NCBI GenBank assembly: GCA_029260555.1
Contig: JAJDCZ010000032.1
Coordinates: 32,780 to 96,779 of the forward strand
Direction of reading: 5' to 3'
DNA from: Phycisphaerales bacterium
GTDB taxonomy: Bacteria > Planctomycetota > Phycisphaerae > Phycisphaerales > UBA1924
DNA: 64,000 bases
The translations under genes were made by a program, and so were the position numbers. This document shows positions 48,547 to 58,317 of this stretch, piece by piece (within the stretch, counting starts at the first letter, position 1; each line of letters opens with the position of its first letter). The notes beneath the pieces were generated by a model. That model was given only the letters and a program-made list of their open reading frames with translations. It had not been told where the DNA came from and did not search any database.

Positions 48547-49169
48547 ATCTTCAGCGAACCAAACCTGTAATAGGTCTTGCTGGAGGCATCGGAGCAGGCA
48601 AAAGCGTGGTCGCCCATGTTTTACAGGACTTGGGCTATCTCGTGATCGACTCGGATGCCCGTGCCAAAGCAATGCTCAACGAACCCGCTGTGCAAAAACA
48701 GCTCATCGCATGGTGGGGCACAGAGATTCTGGACGACTCGGGCATCGTCGATCGAGCCCGTGTGGCTCAAGTGATCTTCAGCGACGATAAACAGCGTGAA
48801 AGGCTCCAGTTGCTCATCTACCCACGCCTGGCAACCCAGCGCAAAGAGTTGATCAAACAAGCAATGGCTGACGATGCTGTTGCAGGCATCGTGATTGATG
48901 CACCGCTGCTCTTTGAAGCAGGCGTGGACAAAGAATGTGATGCCGTCATCTTCGTCGATGCACCTCGAGATGAAAGACTCAAGCGTGTGATCCAAACCAG
49001 AAGCTGGGACGAGCATGAACTTGCTCAACGAGAATCAGCCCAGATGCCTGTCGATGAAAAACGCTCCCGCTGTGACGCTCTCATTGACGCATCTGGCATG
49101 ATTGAACAGACCCGTGAGCAGGCCCAGGTGCTTGGAAGGCGTTTTACGAGGCTTTTTGACAAAAACTGA
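48543..49169 (+). CDS. coaE: Dephospho-CoA kinase
   Basis: Last enzyme of coenzyme A synthesis, phosphorylating dephospho-CoA with ATP (EC 2.7.1.24). The 208-aa P-loop kinase has GLAGGIGAGKS (Walker A 14-21), the DSDARAK motif and VIDAPLLFEAG. The start is TTG 48543, coupled by a TTGA overlap with the preceding stop. The position next to hpt and ppa is typical of nucleotide-cofactor housekeeping groupings but not a strict operon. Confidence 0.94.
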   Translation: MNLQRTKPVIGLAGGIGAGKSVVAHVLQDLGYLVIDSDARAKAMLNEPAVQKQLIAWWGTEILDDSGIVDRARVAQVIFSDDKQRERLQLLIYPRLATQRKELIKQAMADDAVAGIVIDAPLLFEAGVDKECDAVIFVDAPRDERLKRVIQTRSWDEHELAQRESAQMPVDEKRSRCDALIDASGMIEQTREQAQVLGRRFTRLFDKN

Positions 49170-49502
49170 CCACGGAGAGCAAATTGGCGTGTTTTTTATC
49201 AGTCAGCAAAATAAAGCTCGTACAGTCAAGCGAGGTGTCCTATACTGTCGATGAGATGGAACAGTTGAGTACCAGCAAATGTTGGTTCTCATCCAATGGG
49301 GAAATCTTGCTCCCCTCTGTTGAGTCTTTCAACAGGCCCTCGATTCAAAGCACCCACGATAGTTGATCAGGTTAACGGGTTTGGATCAGGCAATTGATCA
49401 GTGTGAACCAGAACCGGTCTATTTGATGACCGATGCCAGTTTGCTGCATGTGTATGTGTAGTGAGGCCTGGGGAGGCCGCTGGAAAACCAAAGAGTAAAA
49501 AC
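49170..49502 (+). promoter_or_regulatory. Structured leader upstream of rho
   Basis: About 333 bp without a gene. It holds a TATACT box (49241-49246, poor -35), a GGGGA/TCCCC hairpin (49298-49315), a 7-bp CTGTTGA/TCAACAG hairpin (49317-49335) and a GGCCT/AGGCC hairpin with a GGGG loop (49465-49478), 24 bases before the start codon. A structured rho leader fits autoregulation known for rho in other bacteria, but the mechanism here is inference. Confidence 0.45.
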
Positions 49503-51296
49503 ATGGCAAAAACTACAGAAGTTGTTGATCAGCCCGCAGAGGCTCCTGCACCACGCAAACCTCGCGCGTCCAGAGCCGCATCAAAAGCTGGTTCCAAGAC
49601 CAAGACCGCCAGCGATTCCAAAGCAGCTTCCAAAACTGCTGCCAAGTCCTCGTCTTCCAGAAACGCAAAGTCAGCCCCTCCAGCGAGTGACAAGCCTGAA
49701 CCACAGACTGCTGCAAGTGCCCCGGCTGAAACCTCCAAACCCCAGACTGGTGATGCGCAATCCAAATCTTCAGGTTCTGAATCCCGTTCAGAGTCCCGCC
49801 CAGAAACACGATCTGACCGTGACTCAAACAGACAGAACTACCAGAATCGCCACAATAACAATGGTGGTGGTGGTACAAACAAGCGACGCAAGAAAAAACG
49901 CAGAAGCGGCAGCGGCGGCTCACGCAGCAACTCCATGTACCCCGAGGGAGCACTGCCCAGTGATGAAGAACTCGAACGCGAAGCTGCCGAGCTCGAACGC
50001 ATCGCTGCCAACGCCGATCCAGAAGCTTTGCAAGACACGCTGAGCATCGATGAACTCCAACGCATGCCCATGGACAACCTCTTCCAGGTCGCTGAGCGGG
50101 AAGGCCTGAGCGAGTACCGCCATTACCCCAGACAGGAACTGGTCTTCAAAATCCTCAAAGCCCGCGCTTCCAAAAAAGGCTTGATGTTCGGCGAAGGCAC
50201 ACTCGAAATCATGCCCGACGGCTTCGGTTTCCTCAGAAGCCCCATCCAGAGCTATCTCCCCGGACCAGACGATATCTATGTCTCACCCTCCCAAATCAGA
50301 CGCTTCGGCCTGGCTCGAGGCATGGTCGTCAAAGGCGCCATCCGCCCACCCAAAGAAAGCGAGCGATACTTCGCCCTGCTCCGCGTCGATCATGTCAATG
50401 GCACTGACCCCAAGAAAATCGCCAACCTCACCAACTTTGAAGATCTCATTCCCCTTCACCCCGACAAGCGATTCGTCCTGGAAACCGACCCCAGCGTGAT
50501 CGAAACACGCATCATTGATCTGGTCGCCCCCATCGGCAAAGGCCAGCGCGCGTTGATCGTCGCTCCCCCTCGCACGGGCAAAACCGTGCTGCTCCAGAGA
50601 ATCACTCAGGCCATCTCAAAGAACTATCCCGATACATCCATCATCGTCCTTCTGGTCGATGAAAGGCCCGAGGAAGTCACCGACTTCCGCAGACACACCG
50701 ATCCACGCGTCGAAGTGGTCGCCAGCACCTTTGATGAACAATCTTCAAGACATGTCCAGGTCGCCGAAGTGGTCATCGCCAAGGCAAGACGCATGGTCGA
50801 GTTTGGCGAAGATGTCGTCATCCTGCTCGATTCAATCACCAGACTGGCAAGAGCCTACAACACCGAAATGCCCCACTCCGGCAAAATCATGACCGGAGGC
50901 ATCGATGCCAACGCCCTCCAGAGACCCAAAAAATTCTTCGGCGCCGCCCGCGCCATCGAAGATGGTGGCTCGCTCACCATCATCGCCACCGCACTCGTCG
51001 ACACAGGCTCTAAAATGGACGAAGTCATCTTCGAAGAGTTCAAAGGCACCGGCAACTCCGAACTTCATCTTGACCGCAAACTCATGGACAAACGCATCTA
51101 CCCCTGCATCGACATCCCCGCCAGTGGCACACGCCGCGAAGAACTGCTGCTTGATCCCAAGGAGCTTGAGCTGGTGTATCGCCTGCGCAAGGTGCTGGCC
51201 GATATGAATGTGGTCGAAGCAATGGAAATGCTCAAGAACCGCCTGGGCAAAGACAAAACCAACGCCGAGTTCCTTGTGAAGATGGCGATGGGATGA
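49503..51296 (+). CDS. rho: Transcription termination factor Rho
   Basis: A 597-aa hexameric RNA-dependent ATPase that ends transcription. The first about 150 residues are a low-complexity basic/Ser/Ala/Asn-rich extension, including a Lys/Arg-rich patch near 127-134, that E. coli Rho lacks. The Rho N-domain starts at about 180 with the RNA-binding [17 protein letters not shown]. The ATPase core has Walker A APPRTGKT (354-361) and [13 protein letters not shown]. The ATG at 49503 is preceded by a weak AAAGAG; a GTG at 49461 falls in the leader hairpin and is less likely. Long N-terminal insertions are known in Rho of several phyla and can affect RNA binding or condensation. Confidence 0.96.
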   Translation: MAKTTEVVDQPAEAPAPRKPRASRAASKAGSKTKTASDSKAASKTAAKSSSSRNAKSAPPASDKPEPQTAASAPAETSKPQTGDAQSKSSGSESRSESRPETRSDRDSNRQNYQNRHNNNGGGGTNKRRKKKRRSGSGGSRSNSMYPEGALPSDEELEREAAELERIAANADPEALQDTLSIDELQRMPMDNLFQVAEREGLSEYRHYPRQELVFKILKARASKKGLMFGEGTLEIMPDGFGFLRSPIQSYLPGPDDIYVSPSQIRRFGLARGMVVKGAIRPPKESERYFALLRVDHVNGTDPKKIANLTNFEDLIPLHPDKRFVLETDPSVIETRIIDLVAPIGKGQRALIVAPPRTGKTVLLQRITQAISKNYPDTSIIVLLVDERPEEVTDFRRHTDPRVEVVASTFDEQSSRHVQVAEVVIAKARRMVEFGEDVVILLDSITRLARAYNTEMPHSGKIMTGGIDANALQRPKKFFGAARAIEDGGSLTIIATALVDTGSKMDEVIFEEFKGTGNSELHLDRKLMDKRIYPCIDIPASGTRREELLLDPKELELVYRLRKVLADMNVVEAMEMLKNRLGKDKTNAEFLVKMAMG

Positions 51297-51308
51297 TAAA
51301 AACCCGCC

Positions 51309-51327
51309 GATGCCATACGATGGCATC
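51309..51327 (+). terminator. Perfect hairpin after rho
   Basis: An 8-bp stem GATGCCAT / ATGGCATC with a three-base loop lies 12 bp after the rho stop. There is no T-run, so it may end or protect the rho mRNA rather than act as a full intrinsic terminator. Confidence 0.4.
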
Positions 51328-51368
51328 TGTATCAGCTCAAAGGACGCAGCTGACGGGAGTATTGAACT

Positions 51369-51689
51369 TTGCGAGCCATCCGTGTGTTGAGCTTGTCCAT
51401 GCTGGTTCCGATCGCAACGGTCTGGGCGGGGTCTCTTTCGCTAGGCGGGATCTGGTTGATGATGGTGGGACCACGCAGGCTGCCCTCGCTGACACTGGCA
51501 TGCTGGATGGGTGGCCTGGCAGCAATCGCAGCCGGTCAGTTCATCTTTGAAGCCCTGGTAGCCGATCGTTTATTTCCCAGCGCCAGTAAAAAGCTGAGCC
51601 TGACCGCCGAGTTTTCATCATTCCTCGCGTTCGTGTTCGGGTTGGGCGCCATGGTGGTGTTTTTACTGATCAATCAAGGTGCCATGTGA
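51369..51689 (+). CDS. Small integral membrane protein of unknown function
   Basis: A 106-aa protein with three or four hydrophobic spans (about 10-33, 38-62 and 80-103). The best start is TTG 51369, nine bases after GGGAG; ATG 51399 would remove most of the first span. The end overlaps nothing and the next gene starts 14 bp later, so it belongs with the 866-aa gene. I do not recognise the family. Confidence 0.55.
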   Translation: MRAIRVLSLSMLVPIATVWAGSLSLGGIWLMMVGPRRLPSLTLACWMGGLAAIAAGQFIFEALVADRLFPSASKKLSLTAEFSSFLAFVFGLGAMVVFLLINQGAM

Positions 51690-51702
51690 CCAGGAGCCAG
51701 CC

Positions 51703-54303
51703 ATGAAAGATTATACAAAATGGGCCAGCAACCTCGTGCTCACGCTACTTGTGACATTGATGCCCAGCATGACCCACGCTGCCACCATTGACCTCACCCC
51801 TGACACACCTGAACAAATCACCGCCACGCAGATCGTCCGATTGTCCTTGATCGACCTGCGATACATTGAAGAACCTGATGCCAACGATTACATGATTACT
51901 GAAGCGATCCTCTCTCTGGCTTCAGAGCTTGAACCTGAGAATCTGGATTTTCTCAATCGCCGCATTCAAGCTGCCGTCGTTTCAGAAGATCAGAATCGCC
52001 TGCTTGATCTGACCCGGCAACTGCTTCGCCTTCAGCCCGACAACACCATCGCAGCTCTCAGGCTCATCTCTGCACGCATCGCCAAACTTCAAACCGCCGA
52101 ACTGCGAATGGCTGCCTACGAAAGATTCCTGGGCACAGCAGGTCAGCGCCTCCCCGCATCCATCCGAAGCCGCCTGGCACTGGATGCTGCACTGCTTTCT
52201 CGTGAAATGGGCAACGACGACATCTTTGCATCATATCTTGAACAGTCGCTCATCCTGGACCAGACCAACAAAGACGCAGCCCTGCTCTCAGCAACAACCA
52301 TTGCAACGCTCAGCGACGACCCCATCACCCGTCTTGAATCGCTGGACATGTTGCTGCTGGCCGATCCCCTTGACCCCAATGTTCATTTTTCGATCGCCCG
52401 TGAACTTTCTGCCAACGGAGCATTCAAAAACGCTCAGCGATTCTTTGACAACGGCATTTTTCTGTACCGGGCTGCTGAAAAGCCCCTCGATGAGCAGACC
52501 ACAATCGGCTCTCTGGTGTTGAACTGGTATAACAACGGCCCAGCTTCCACTGCAAAAAAACTGACTGACGACCTCTTCGTCCAAAGGCTCTCAGCAACCA
52601 AACTCATTGAGGATCTCAGAAAAACCGGACGCTCAACCGAAGGCACCAAAACCGCAGAAGAAACCAGACTCCCCATGCCCCTTGAACGCATCCTGATGCT
52701 GACAGCGGAATCTCAGGAAGACCCAGAACTTCTCAATCTTTCCATGACCGATTATGTGGGTTCCATTGATGAAATTGCCCGCCGACTGAGCGATCCCACA
52801 CGCGATGGTGCTGCTCTGACCAGCAATGAAATCTTCGCGCGTGTCTGGAAGATGACCATCGACCTGCAAACCTTGAGATTCTGGCTCAATGTCCAGACCG
52901 ATGCCGTTGAACAAACCTGGAAAACCGTCCGCATGCCCGAGGATGCAAGGGTCAAACTCTTTCCCCTGCTCCCCGCCTGGCAGGCAATGCGCTTTGGCGA
53001 TGCCAATGAAGCAATCAAGCTGTTCACCGCCCACCTCGGCAAAGATACCATGGCCAGAATCGGCCTTGCCCTGGCCTTGGAAAAAGCTGGCCGAACCGAT
53101 GACGCTGTAGAACAGTTGATGACCCATGCCCGCGAACATCCTCGTTCGCTCATCGGCGCATGGTCATACTGGAAAGCCAACCGGCTTCTGGGTCTGACCG
53201 ACGGGTCGACCTCAGCTCTCCTCCCATTATCCGACAACTCCGCACAGCTTGAAGCCATGGCTGACCGCATCCCCAGCTGGATCGATGACATGGTCCAGTC
53301 ACCCATGAGCTTTGTTTCGCTCAACATAGAACCATTGGCTCGCGAGTTTGGCACTCTGGATCGCATACAAATGGCTGTCCGCCTGACCAACATTTCTCAG
53401 ATCCCCCTGGGTGTCGGCCCCGACCGCCCCATCAACAGCCGCCTGCTGTTTGCCCCCAGACTTGAAATCCATTCCTCAAAGATCGATTCAAACGCATTAC
53501 CCGAACCAGCCCTGCTTAACCAGAGACTCGTGCTCAAGCCCAACCAGTCTGTCTTATATACCATCTGGCCCAACGCTGGTAGAACCGGCCAGATCATGGA
53601 AAAAAACGCCGGCTTTCTAAGCAGAATTTCCTGGCGCGTGCTTCAGGGATACCTCATCAGTACCGAGATGCGAACCTTTCGCTCTGGTCCCGGTTGTTTG
53701 ACACTGGATACCGGGCTGGTCATCAAGCGACCTCTGCCACAGATCAAGCTCGATTTTGCACAACTGGTATCTCTGATTGACACTGCCCCTGAAGATCAAC
53801 TGCCTCAGCTTGTCGCAACCGCCCGTGTGCTCATAACCAACTCGATTCTCACTGATGAAAACACGCTGGAAGTCGAATCCAGACGCCGCGCCATTGCCCA
53901 GGCATGCGCAAAACGATACCCCTCCGTGGACAAACTCATGCGAGCAATGATGGTCGCAATGCTCCCCCACAGCAACGAGTTTGTCGCAATGACCTCCTTT
54001 GATAATGCCACCCGCCAGGAACGAGATCCCTTCGTATTGCCTCTGGTGTTGATCACACGCATCACAGATGCAAATGATCCATTGCTCACAACCGCACTGG
54101 ATCTTGGCGACGACCGCGTTTCACGCGTGGCAAATGGCGTGCAAGCCCGTCTGGCTGCTGGCAACAAGGTCTACGCAATGCTGGGTTTGGGCAGCCAGAA
54201 CAATCTGCCTGAGTTTGATCTGGAAAAGACCGACCCCATGTTTGATCTACCCCCAACCGAACTCGACGAGAACGGCTCTCTCGTTCCCGAAGGCAGCCCG
54301 TGA
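51703..54303 (+). CDS. Large exported TPR-like protein of unknown function
   Basis: An 866-aa protein starting at ATG 51703 with CCAGGAG upstream. A signal peptide (about 1-27, ending MTHA) is followed by helical repeats: ELEPENLDFLNRRIQAAV, LLRLQPDNTIAALRLISARIA and LGKDTMARIGLALALEKAGRTDDAVEQLM resemble TPR units, mostly between 50 and 250 and again at about 430-500. A central part (about 520-680) is beta-rich. I recognise no enzyme motif. Its stop overlaps the start of the UPF0104-like gene (GTGA), so the two are translationally coupled. Probably periplasmic, with a scaffolding or assembly role inferred only from TPR content. Confidence 0.7.
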   Translation: MKDYTKWASNLVLTLLVTLMPSMTHAATIDLTPDTPEQITATQIVRLSLIDLRYIEEPDANDYMITEAILSLASELEPENLDFLNRRIQAAVVSEDQNRLLDLTRQLLRLQPDNTIAALRLISARIAKLQTAELRMAAYERFLGTAGQRLPASIRSRLALDAALLSREMGNDDIFASYLEQSLILDQTNKDAALLSATTIATLSDDPITRLESLDMLLLADPLDPNVHFSIARELSANGAFKNAQRFFDNGIFLYRAAEKPLDEQTTIGSLVLNWYNNGPASTAKKLTDDLFVQRLSATKLIEDLRKTGRSTEGTKTAEETRLPMPLERILMLTAESQEDPELLNLSMTDYVGSIDEIARRLSDPTRDGAALTSNEIFARVWKMTIDLQTLRFWLNVQTDAVEQTWKTVRMPEDARVKLFPLLPAWQAMRFGDANEAIKLFTAHLGKDTMARIGLALALEKAGRTDDAVEQLMTHAREHPRSLIGAWSYWKANRLLGLTDGSTSALLPLSDNSAQLEAMADRIPSWIDDMVQSPMSFVSLNIEPLAREFGTLDRIQMAVRLTNISQIPLGVGPDRPINSRLLFAPRLEIHSSKIDSNALPEPALLNQRLVLKPNQSVLYTIWPNAGRTGQIMEKNAGFLSRISWRVLQGYLISTEMRTFRSGPGCLTLDTGLVIKRPLPQIKLDFAQLVSLIDTAPEDQLPQLVATARVLITNSILTDENTLEVESRRRAIAQACAKRYPSVDKLMRAMMVAMLPHSNEFVAMTSFDNATRQERDPFVLPLVLITRITDANDPLLTTALDLGDDRVSRVANGVQARLAAGNKVYAMLGLGSQNNLPEFDLEKTDPMFDLPPTELDENGSLVPEGSP

Positions 54304-55235
54304 AAACTCGCAAAAGGTGGGGCCGCCCGCAGAACAAAGCCCTTGGCTTTACTCTGGGGCTGATCTTGCTCGTCGGTGCCATCTGGTTCGTCTTCCATCA
54401 ACATGACATCTTGCTCAAAGCTCTTGATCACGCCAGCAACGCACCTGCATGGCTCTTGCTCTTGGCTGTTGTCCTGCCCGTTGCCAACTGGCTTTTAATC
54501 TCACTGAGCTTCTGGGTCCTGACCTCAAGGCACGGCCCCGTCCACCTGAAAGAAATGAATGCACTCATCGGCTCCGCATGGCTCTTGAACTACCTCCCCA
54601 TGCGCCCAGGACTCATCGGCAGAGTCGCATACCACAAAAAATATCACCACATCGCCTTGCGCACCAGCGCCCGAATCCTCTTTGAAAATGTTTCAACCTC
54701 AGGCCTGTGCGCAGCACTGCTCGTCGTTTCACTGGCTTTCACACAATCCATCAACTCGCTGCACTGGTTCAGCGTGCTCATGCTGCCCATGGCTCTTCTG
54801 AGCCTGATCAGCCTTTCGCTCCTGAGCCTGCCCAGACACACTCGCTTCCTTCACTACAGCATCAACAGCGTCATCCGCTACGCCGACCTGCTCCTCTGGG
54901 TCGCCAGATACTGGGTCGTGTTCAGCATCGTGGGCGAACCCATCACCCCCCTCGTCGCTGTCGCTGTCGCACTTGCCAGCCAACTCGCAATGCTCGTGCC
55001 TCTGGTTGGCAATGGGCTGGGACTGCGAGAATGGTCCATCGGCCTGGCTGCAGCACTTGTCCCCCAGGCTGCCAGCGTCCTGGGCAACCACTCTGCAATC
55101 AGCTCACAAGATGCCGCACTGGGAGCCATGGCTGCTGATCTGGTCAACCGGGCTGCTGAACTCCTCATCGCCCTCCCCGTAGGCTTTTTATGCATCGCCA
55201 GACTGAGCAAATACCGGCTCAAACAATCCAGATAA
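54300..55235 (+). CDS. UPF0104-like (lysylphosphatidylglycerol-synthase TM-type) membrane protein
   Basis: A 311-aa protein with about eight membrane spans. The arrangement, with an early WLLISLSFWVLTSR span, a short conserved loop (LNYLPMRPGLIGRVAYHKKYH) and a late LVPLVGNGLGLREWSIGLAAAL region, resembles the UPF0104/flippase-like family related to the integral-membrane part of MprF. The GTG start overlaps the preceding stop by 4 bp. A lipid-related transport role is common in the family but not shown here. Confidence 0.65.
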   Translation: MKTRKRWGRPQNKALGFTLGLILLVGAIWFVFHQHDILLKALDHASNAPAWLLLLAVVLPVANWLLISLSFWVLTSRHGPVHLKEMNALIGSAWLLNYLPMRPGLIGRVAYHKKYHHIALRTSARILFENVSTSGLCAALLVVSLAFTQSINSLHWFSVLMLPMALLSLISLSLLSLPRHTRFLHYSINSVIRYADLLLWVARYWVVFSIVGEPITPLVAVAVALASQLAMLVPLVGNGLGLREWSIGLAAALVPQAASVLGNHSAISSQDAALGAMAADLVNRAAELLIALPVGFLCIARLSKYRLKQSR

Positions 55236-55568
55236 CCCCCAAATACTGAGATGTCCAATAACTCACTCTCACGAGCTGCGACCGTCAGAGCGTGGCCTTT
55301 GCCTTTGATTCTCTATGATTCACGCCCCCCACCACCCCATCACTCGCCATTCATGAGCCGTCAGACTCAACCCAATAGCTCATTCTCAGCTCCCCCGGGA
55401 AAGTTCCAGGCCCCACCTGTACATTGCAGTGTTGTCAAAGCGCGATCTTGCCGATCCATTTAAGCGTAGCTTATGTAAAAGGTTCTGTGCTGCAAAATCA
55501 GGCGTTCCCCGCTCTTGTTGCCACAGCTCGTCAAGCAGAACCAGACTACAGCCCCAGGGAAGCTGAGC
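55236..55568. other. Intergenic region before the DUF444 gene
   Basis: About 333 bp without a convincing gene or terminator. The DUF444 ribosome site (AGGGAAG) is at its right end. Short frames here have no ribosome site or recognisable product. Confidence 0.4.
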
Positions 55569-56702
55569 ATGATCAACGCCATCGAACAAGATCATCAGCG
55601 ATTCAGACAAATCGTCAAAGGCAAAATCCGCAAAGAGCTGCGCCGCTTTCTCTCTCGTAGCGAACTCATCGGCAAAGAAGGTAAACGCTTCGTCTCCATC
55701 CCCGTTCACGATCTGGATACTCCCACCTTCCGCTATGGTGACAACAACACCGGCGTAGGCATGGGTGAAGGCCAGGAAGGCCAAACCGTGGGCAAGCCCG
55801 ATCAGGGCGACAATGCAGGAGGCGACAAGGACGGTCAGCACATCCTTGAAGTTGATGTCTCCCTTGATGAACTCGCTGACATCCTCAGCGAAGAACTCGA
55901 GCTCCCTCGCATCAAACCCAAAGGCGAGCACCGCATCTCAACCATCAAGGACAAATACACCGGCATCCGCCCCGTAGGCCCCGCCTCACTCCGTCACTTC
56001 AAACGCACTTATCGCGAAGCGCTCAAACGCCAGATCTCCATGGGTCTCTATGACCCTGACAACCCCGTCATCATCCCCATCAAACGAGACCTGCGTTTTC
56101 GAAGCTGGAACGAAGTCCGCAAGCCCCAGTCAAACGCTGTCATTGTCTACATGATGGATGTCTCAGGCTCCATGGGCGATGAACAAAAAGAACTCGTCAG
56201 ACTCAACGCCTTCTGGATCGACACCTGGCTCAGACGCAACTACGAAGGCATCGAAAGTCGATACATCATCCACGATGTCCGCGCCCAGGAGGTTGACAAA
56301 AAAACCTTCTTCTCCATCCGTGAAGATGGAGGCACACGCATCAGCTCAGCCTTCCAGTGCTGCAAACAGCTGCTCACCGATCACTACGACCCAAGCGACT
56401 GGAACATCTACCTGTTTCACTTTTCCGATGGCGACAACTCATCGGAAGCTGACAACCGCCAGTGCGTCTCTCTGCTGATCGAAGACCTGCTCCCGCCTTG
56501 CAACATGTTTGGCTACTGCCAGGTCGCCAGCGCCTATGGCAGCGGCAACTTCCTGCATGTGCTCCGCGAAGCCTTCCCCGCCAGCACCCCAGGCCAATCA
56601 TCCTCCAGCCCGTCTGACGACTGCAAACTCGTAACAACCAAGGTCAACTCCAAGGATGACATCTACGAATCACTCAAACTCTTGTTTAAAGCTGGACGCT
56701 AA
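55569..56702 (+). CDS. DUF444 (YeaH/YhbH) family protein
   Basis: A 377-aa protein. The N-terminus (FRQIVKGKIRKELRRFLSRSELIG) matches the DUF444 start. The von Willebrand-A-like half has the metal-binding DVSGSMG (about 197-203), followed by SRYIIHDVRAQEVDKKTFFSIREDGGT and HFSDGDN. DUF444 is usually encoded with a PrkA serine kinase and SpoVR; neither is in the window. The ATG at 55569 has AGGGAAG upstream. The role is probably in stress or starvation signalling, by analogy only. It is convergent with fabG, 15 bp away. Confidence 0.88.
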   Translation: MINAIEQDHQRFRQIVKGKIRKELRRFLSRSELIGKEGKRFVSIPVHDLDTPTFRYGDNNTGVGMGEGQEGQTVGKPDQGDNAGGDKDGQHILEVDVSLDELADILSEELELPRIKPKGEHRISTIKDKYTGIRPVGPASLRHFKRTYREALKRQISMGLYDPDNPVIIPIKRDLRFRSWNEVRKPQSNAVIVYMMDVSGSMGDEQKELVRLNAFWIDTWLRRNYEGIESRYIIHDVRAQEVDKKTFFSIREDGGTRISSAFQCCKQLLTDHYDPSDWNIYLFHFSDGDNSSEADNRQCVSLLIEDLLPPCNMFGYCQVASAYGSGNFLHVLREAFPASTPGQSSSSPSDDCKLVTTKVNSKDDIYESLKLLFKAGR

Positions 56703-56717
56703 GGGCGCTGAGCCGCT

Positions 56718-57479
56718 CTAACACATGGTCAGGCCGCCATCCACCGCAATCACCTGCCCGGTGAGGAACCCCGCATCCTCAGCACTGACATACGCCACCG
56801 CCGCTGCGATATCTTCAGGCGTACCCAGTCTCCGCAGTGCCATCATGGCTTTGACACCATCTTTAACCTGATCAGGAAGATTGGCTGTCATGTCTGTTTC
56901 AATAAACCCTGGCGCAATCACATTGGCAGTCACGCCTTTGGACCCAAGCTCACGGGCGATGGTGCGCGTCAATCCCACCAGCCCCGCTTTGGATGCTGCG
57001 TAGTTGGCCTGACCAGCATTGCCCACCAGTCCACTTGTCGATGCAATGTTCACGATGCGCCCGAATCGGCCCTTCATCATGGGTCTGGCTGCGGCTCGAA
57101 TCGCTACAAACACCGACCTCAAATTAACACGAATCACATCGTCAAACTCTTCATCACTCATGCGCAGCACCAGATTGTCGCGCGTGATTCCCGCATTGTT
57201 AACCAGAATGTCCAGCCGACCAAGCTCCTTCACTGCCGATTCAATCGCACCTGCCAGCGCCTCGCCATCACCAACATCCACAGCCCGCACGCTCGCTGAA
57301 CCACCCGCTTGCTCAATCTCGTGAGCCAGATCATTCAAAGGCGACTCTGTTCGGCTCACCAGCACCACATGCCTGTTTTCATTTGCCAGCCGCTTTGCGA
57401 TCGCGCGCCCGATGCCTCTGCTGGCACCCGTCACAAATGCGACCCGCTTGAAATCTTCTTGAGTGCTGTTGTCAGCCAT
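56718..57479 (-). CDS. fabG: 3-oxoacyl-ACP reductase
   Basis: A 253-aa short-chain dehydrogenase that reduces 3-ketoacyl-ACP with NADPH (EC 1.1.1.100). The cofactor loop TGASRGIG (17-24), the NNAG motif (about 94-97), Ser/Tyr160/Lys164 of the catalytic site (IASTSGLVGNAGQANYAASK) and the C-terminal GQVIAVDGGLTM are all present. ATG 57479 is chosen; a GTG two codons upstream is also close to GGAG. It ends the rpmF-plsX-fab cluster. An acpP normally follows fabG but is elsewhere (15.8 kb). Confidence 0.95.
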   Translation of the reverse strand: MADNSTQEDFKRVAFVTGASRGIGRAIAKRLANENRHVVLVSRTESPLNDLAHEIEQAGGSASVRAVDVGDGEALAGAIESAVKELGRLDILVNNAGITRDNLVLRMSDEEFDDVIRVNLRSVFVAIRAAARPMMKGRFGRIVNIASTSGLVGNAGQANYAASKAGLVGLTRTIARELGSKGVTANVIAPGFIETDMTANLPDQVKDGVKAMMALRRLGTPEDIAAAVAYVSAEDAGFLTGQVIAVDGGLTMC

Positions 57480-57519
57480 GCGCACAATTACTCCGTGGTT
57501 CTTGTTTTTCGTATCCCGC

Positions 57520-58317
57520 TCAGCCGCCGGATTCAGGAATATTCACCGGGCCGCCCGGGGTATTCTTTTTCTTCTTCTTGCGAGGCTTGTCAGTACTCTC
57601 ATCCTGAGCCCCCATCGCTTCACGCACCAGCTTCTGCTGATCCGCAGGCAAGCCTTGAATCATGCCTTCCATCGCTCCCGCAATGTCCTCAGCATCAATC
57701 CCCCCAAGATTGGCAAGCTCTGCTATTGTCGTACCGTCCCAGTCCGTTGCCCGCGCACGAACCTCATCCGTGCATGCCCCAGGCACAAAGATCCACTCAC
57801 CAAACGCTTCTTGCATCACAAACGCAAGCAGATACGACTGCCCCGGCTCTTGAATAGCAAACGCCACCGCATCCATCAAACCCGTAGGCGTGGGCATTGG
57901 CTGATAGAACACCACACGAACCGCTTCAATCTCACTGGTCGCCTCGTCCCACCCGCCGCTGGCATCCAGCTCCTCAAGCACCTGCCTGCCCGATTCATCA
58001 AGCAGGTCAAACATCGCATCATGGTCGCCCCGCGCCAACGCATCTTCCAGCCCCAACACCGCACGAATCTTGTCCTCATCAACCGGTGCCAGTTCCTGAG
58101 GAAAAGACACCCGCGCATCAATATTCATGTCCTGAGCAATCCCATCAATCTCTGGTGCAATCGGCGCAGGTGGTGGTGGTGGCGGCGGCGGTGGCGGTGG
58201 CGGTGGCGGTGGCTTGGAACATCCCGACACCATCAATCCCAGCCCAATCACCAGGCTCCCAAAAAACAAACCCCGAATCCTGCGTCCTGACTCTAACTTC
58301 TTATTCCGGTTCGTCAT
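57520..58317 (-). CDS. Lipoprotein with a 15-residue polyproline tract
   Basis: A 265-aa lipoprotein with lipobox V-S-G-C (Cys33). Fifteen consecutive prolines (36-50), encoded by a GGT/GGC repeat at 58169-58213, follow. An acidic globular part (about 55-220; LGLEDALARGDHDAMFDLLDESGRQVLEEL and QSYLLAFVMQEAFGEWIFVPG) and a Lys-rich tail (RKKKKKN) complete it. Its start overlaps the fabD stop by 17 bp and fabG follows 40 bp later, so it is transcribed within the fatty-acid operon. I do not recognise the family; a link to lipid synthesis is only positional. The tract, which could stall the ribosome without EF-P, may lengthen the surface linker. Confidence 0.6.
   Translation of the reverse strand: MTNRNKKLESGRRIRGLFFGSLVIGLGLMVSGCSKPPPPPPPPPPPPPPPAPIAPEIDGIAQDMNIDARVSFPQELAPVDEDKIRAVLGLEDALARGDHDAMFDLLDESGRQVLEELDASGGWDEATSEIEAVRVVFYQPMPTPTGLMDAVAFAIQEPGQSYLLAFVMQEAFGEWIFVPGACTDEVRARATDWDGTTIAELANLGGIDAEDIAGAMEGMIQGLPADQQKLVREAMGAQDESTDKPRKKKKKNTPGGPVNIPESGG

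Noticed and set aside
49184..49366. 60-codon frame in the rho leader
   Set aside because: No ribosome site and no recognisable product; the region is better explained as leader RNA.
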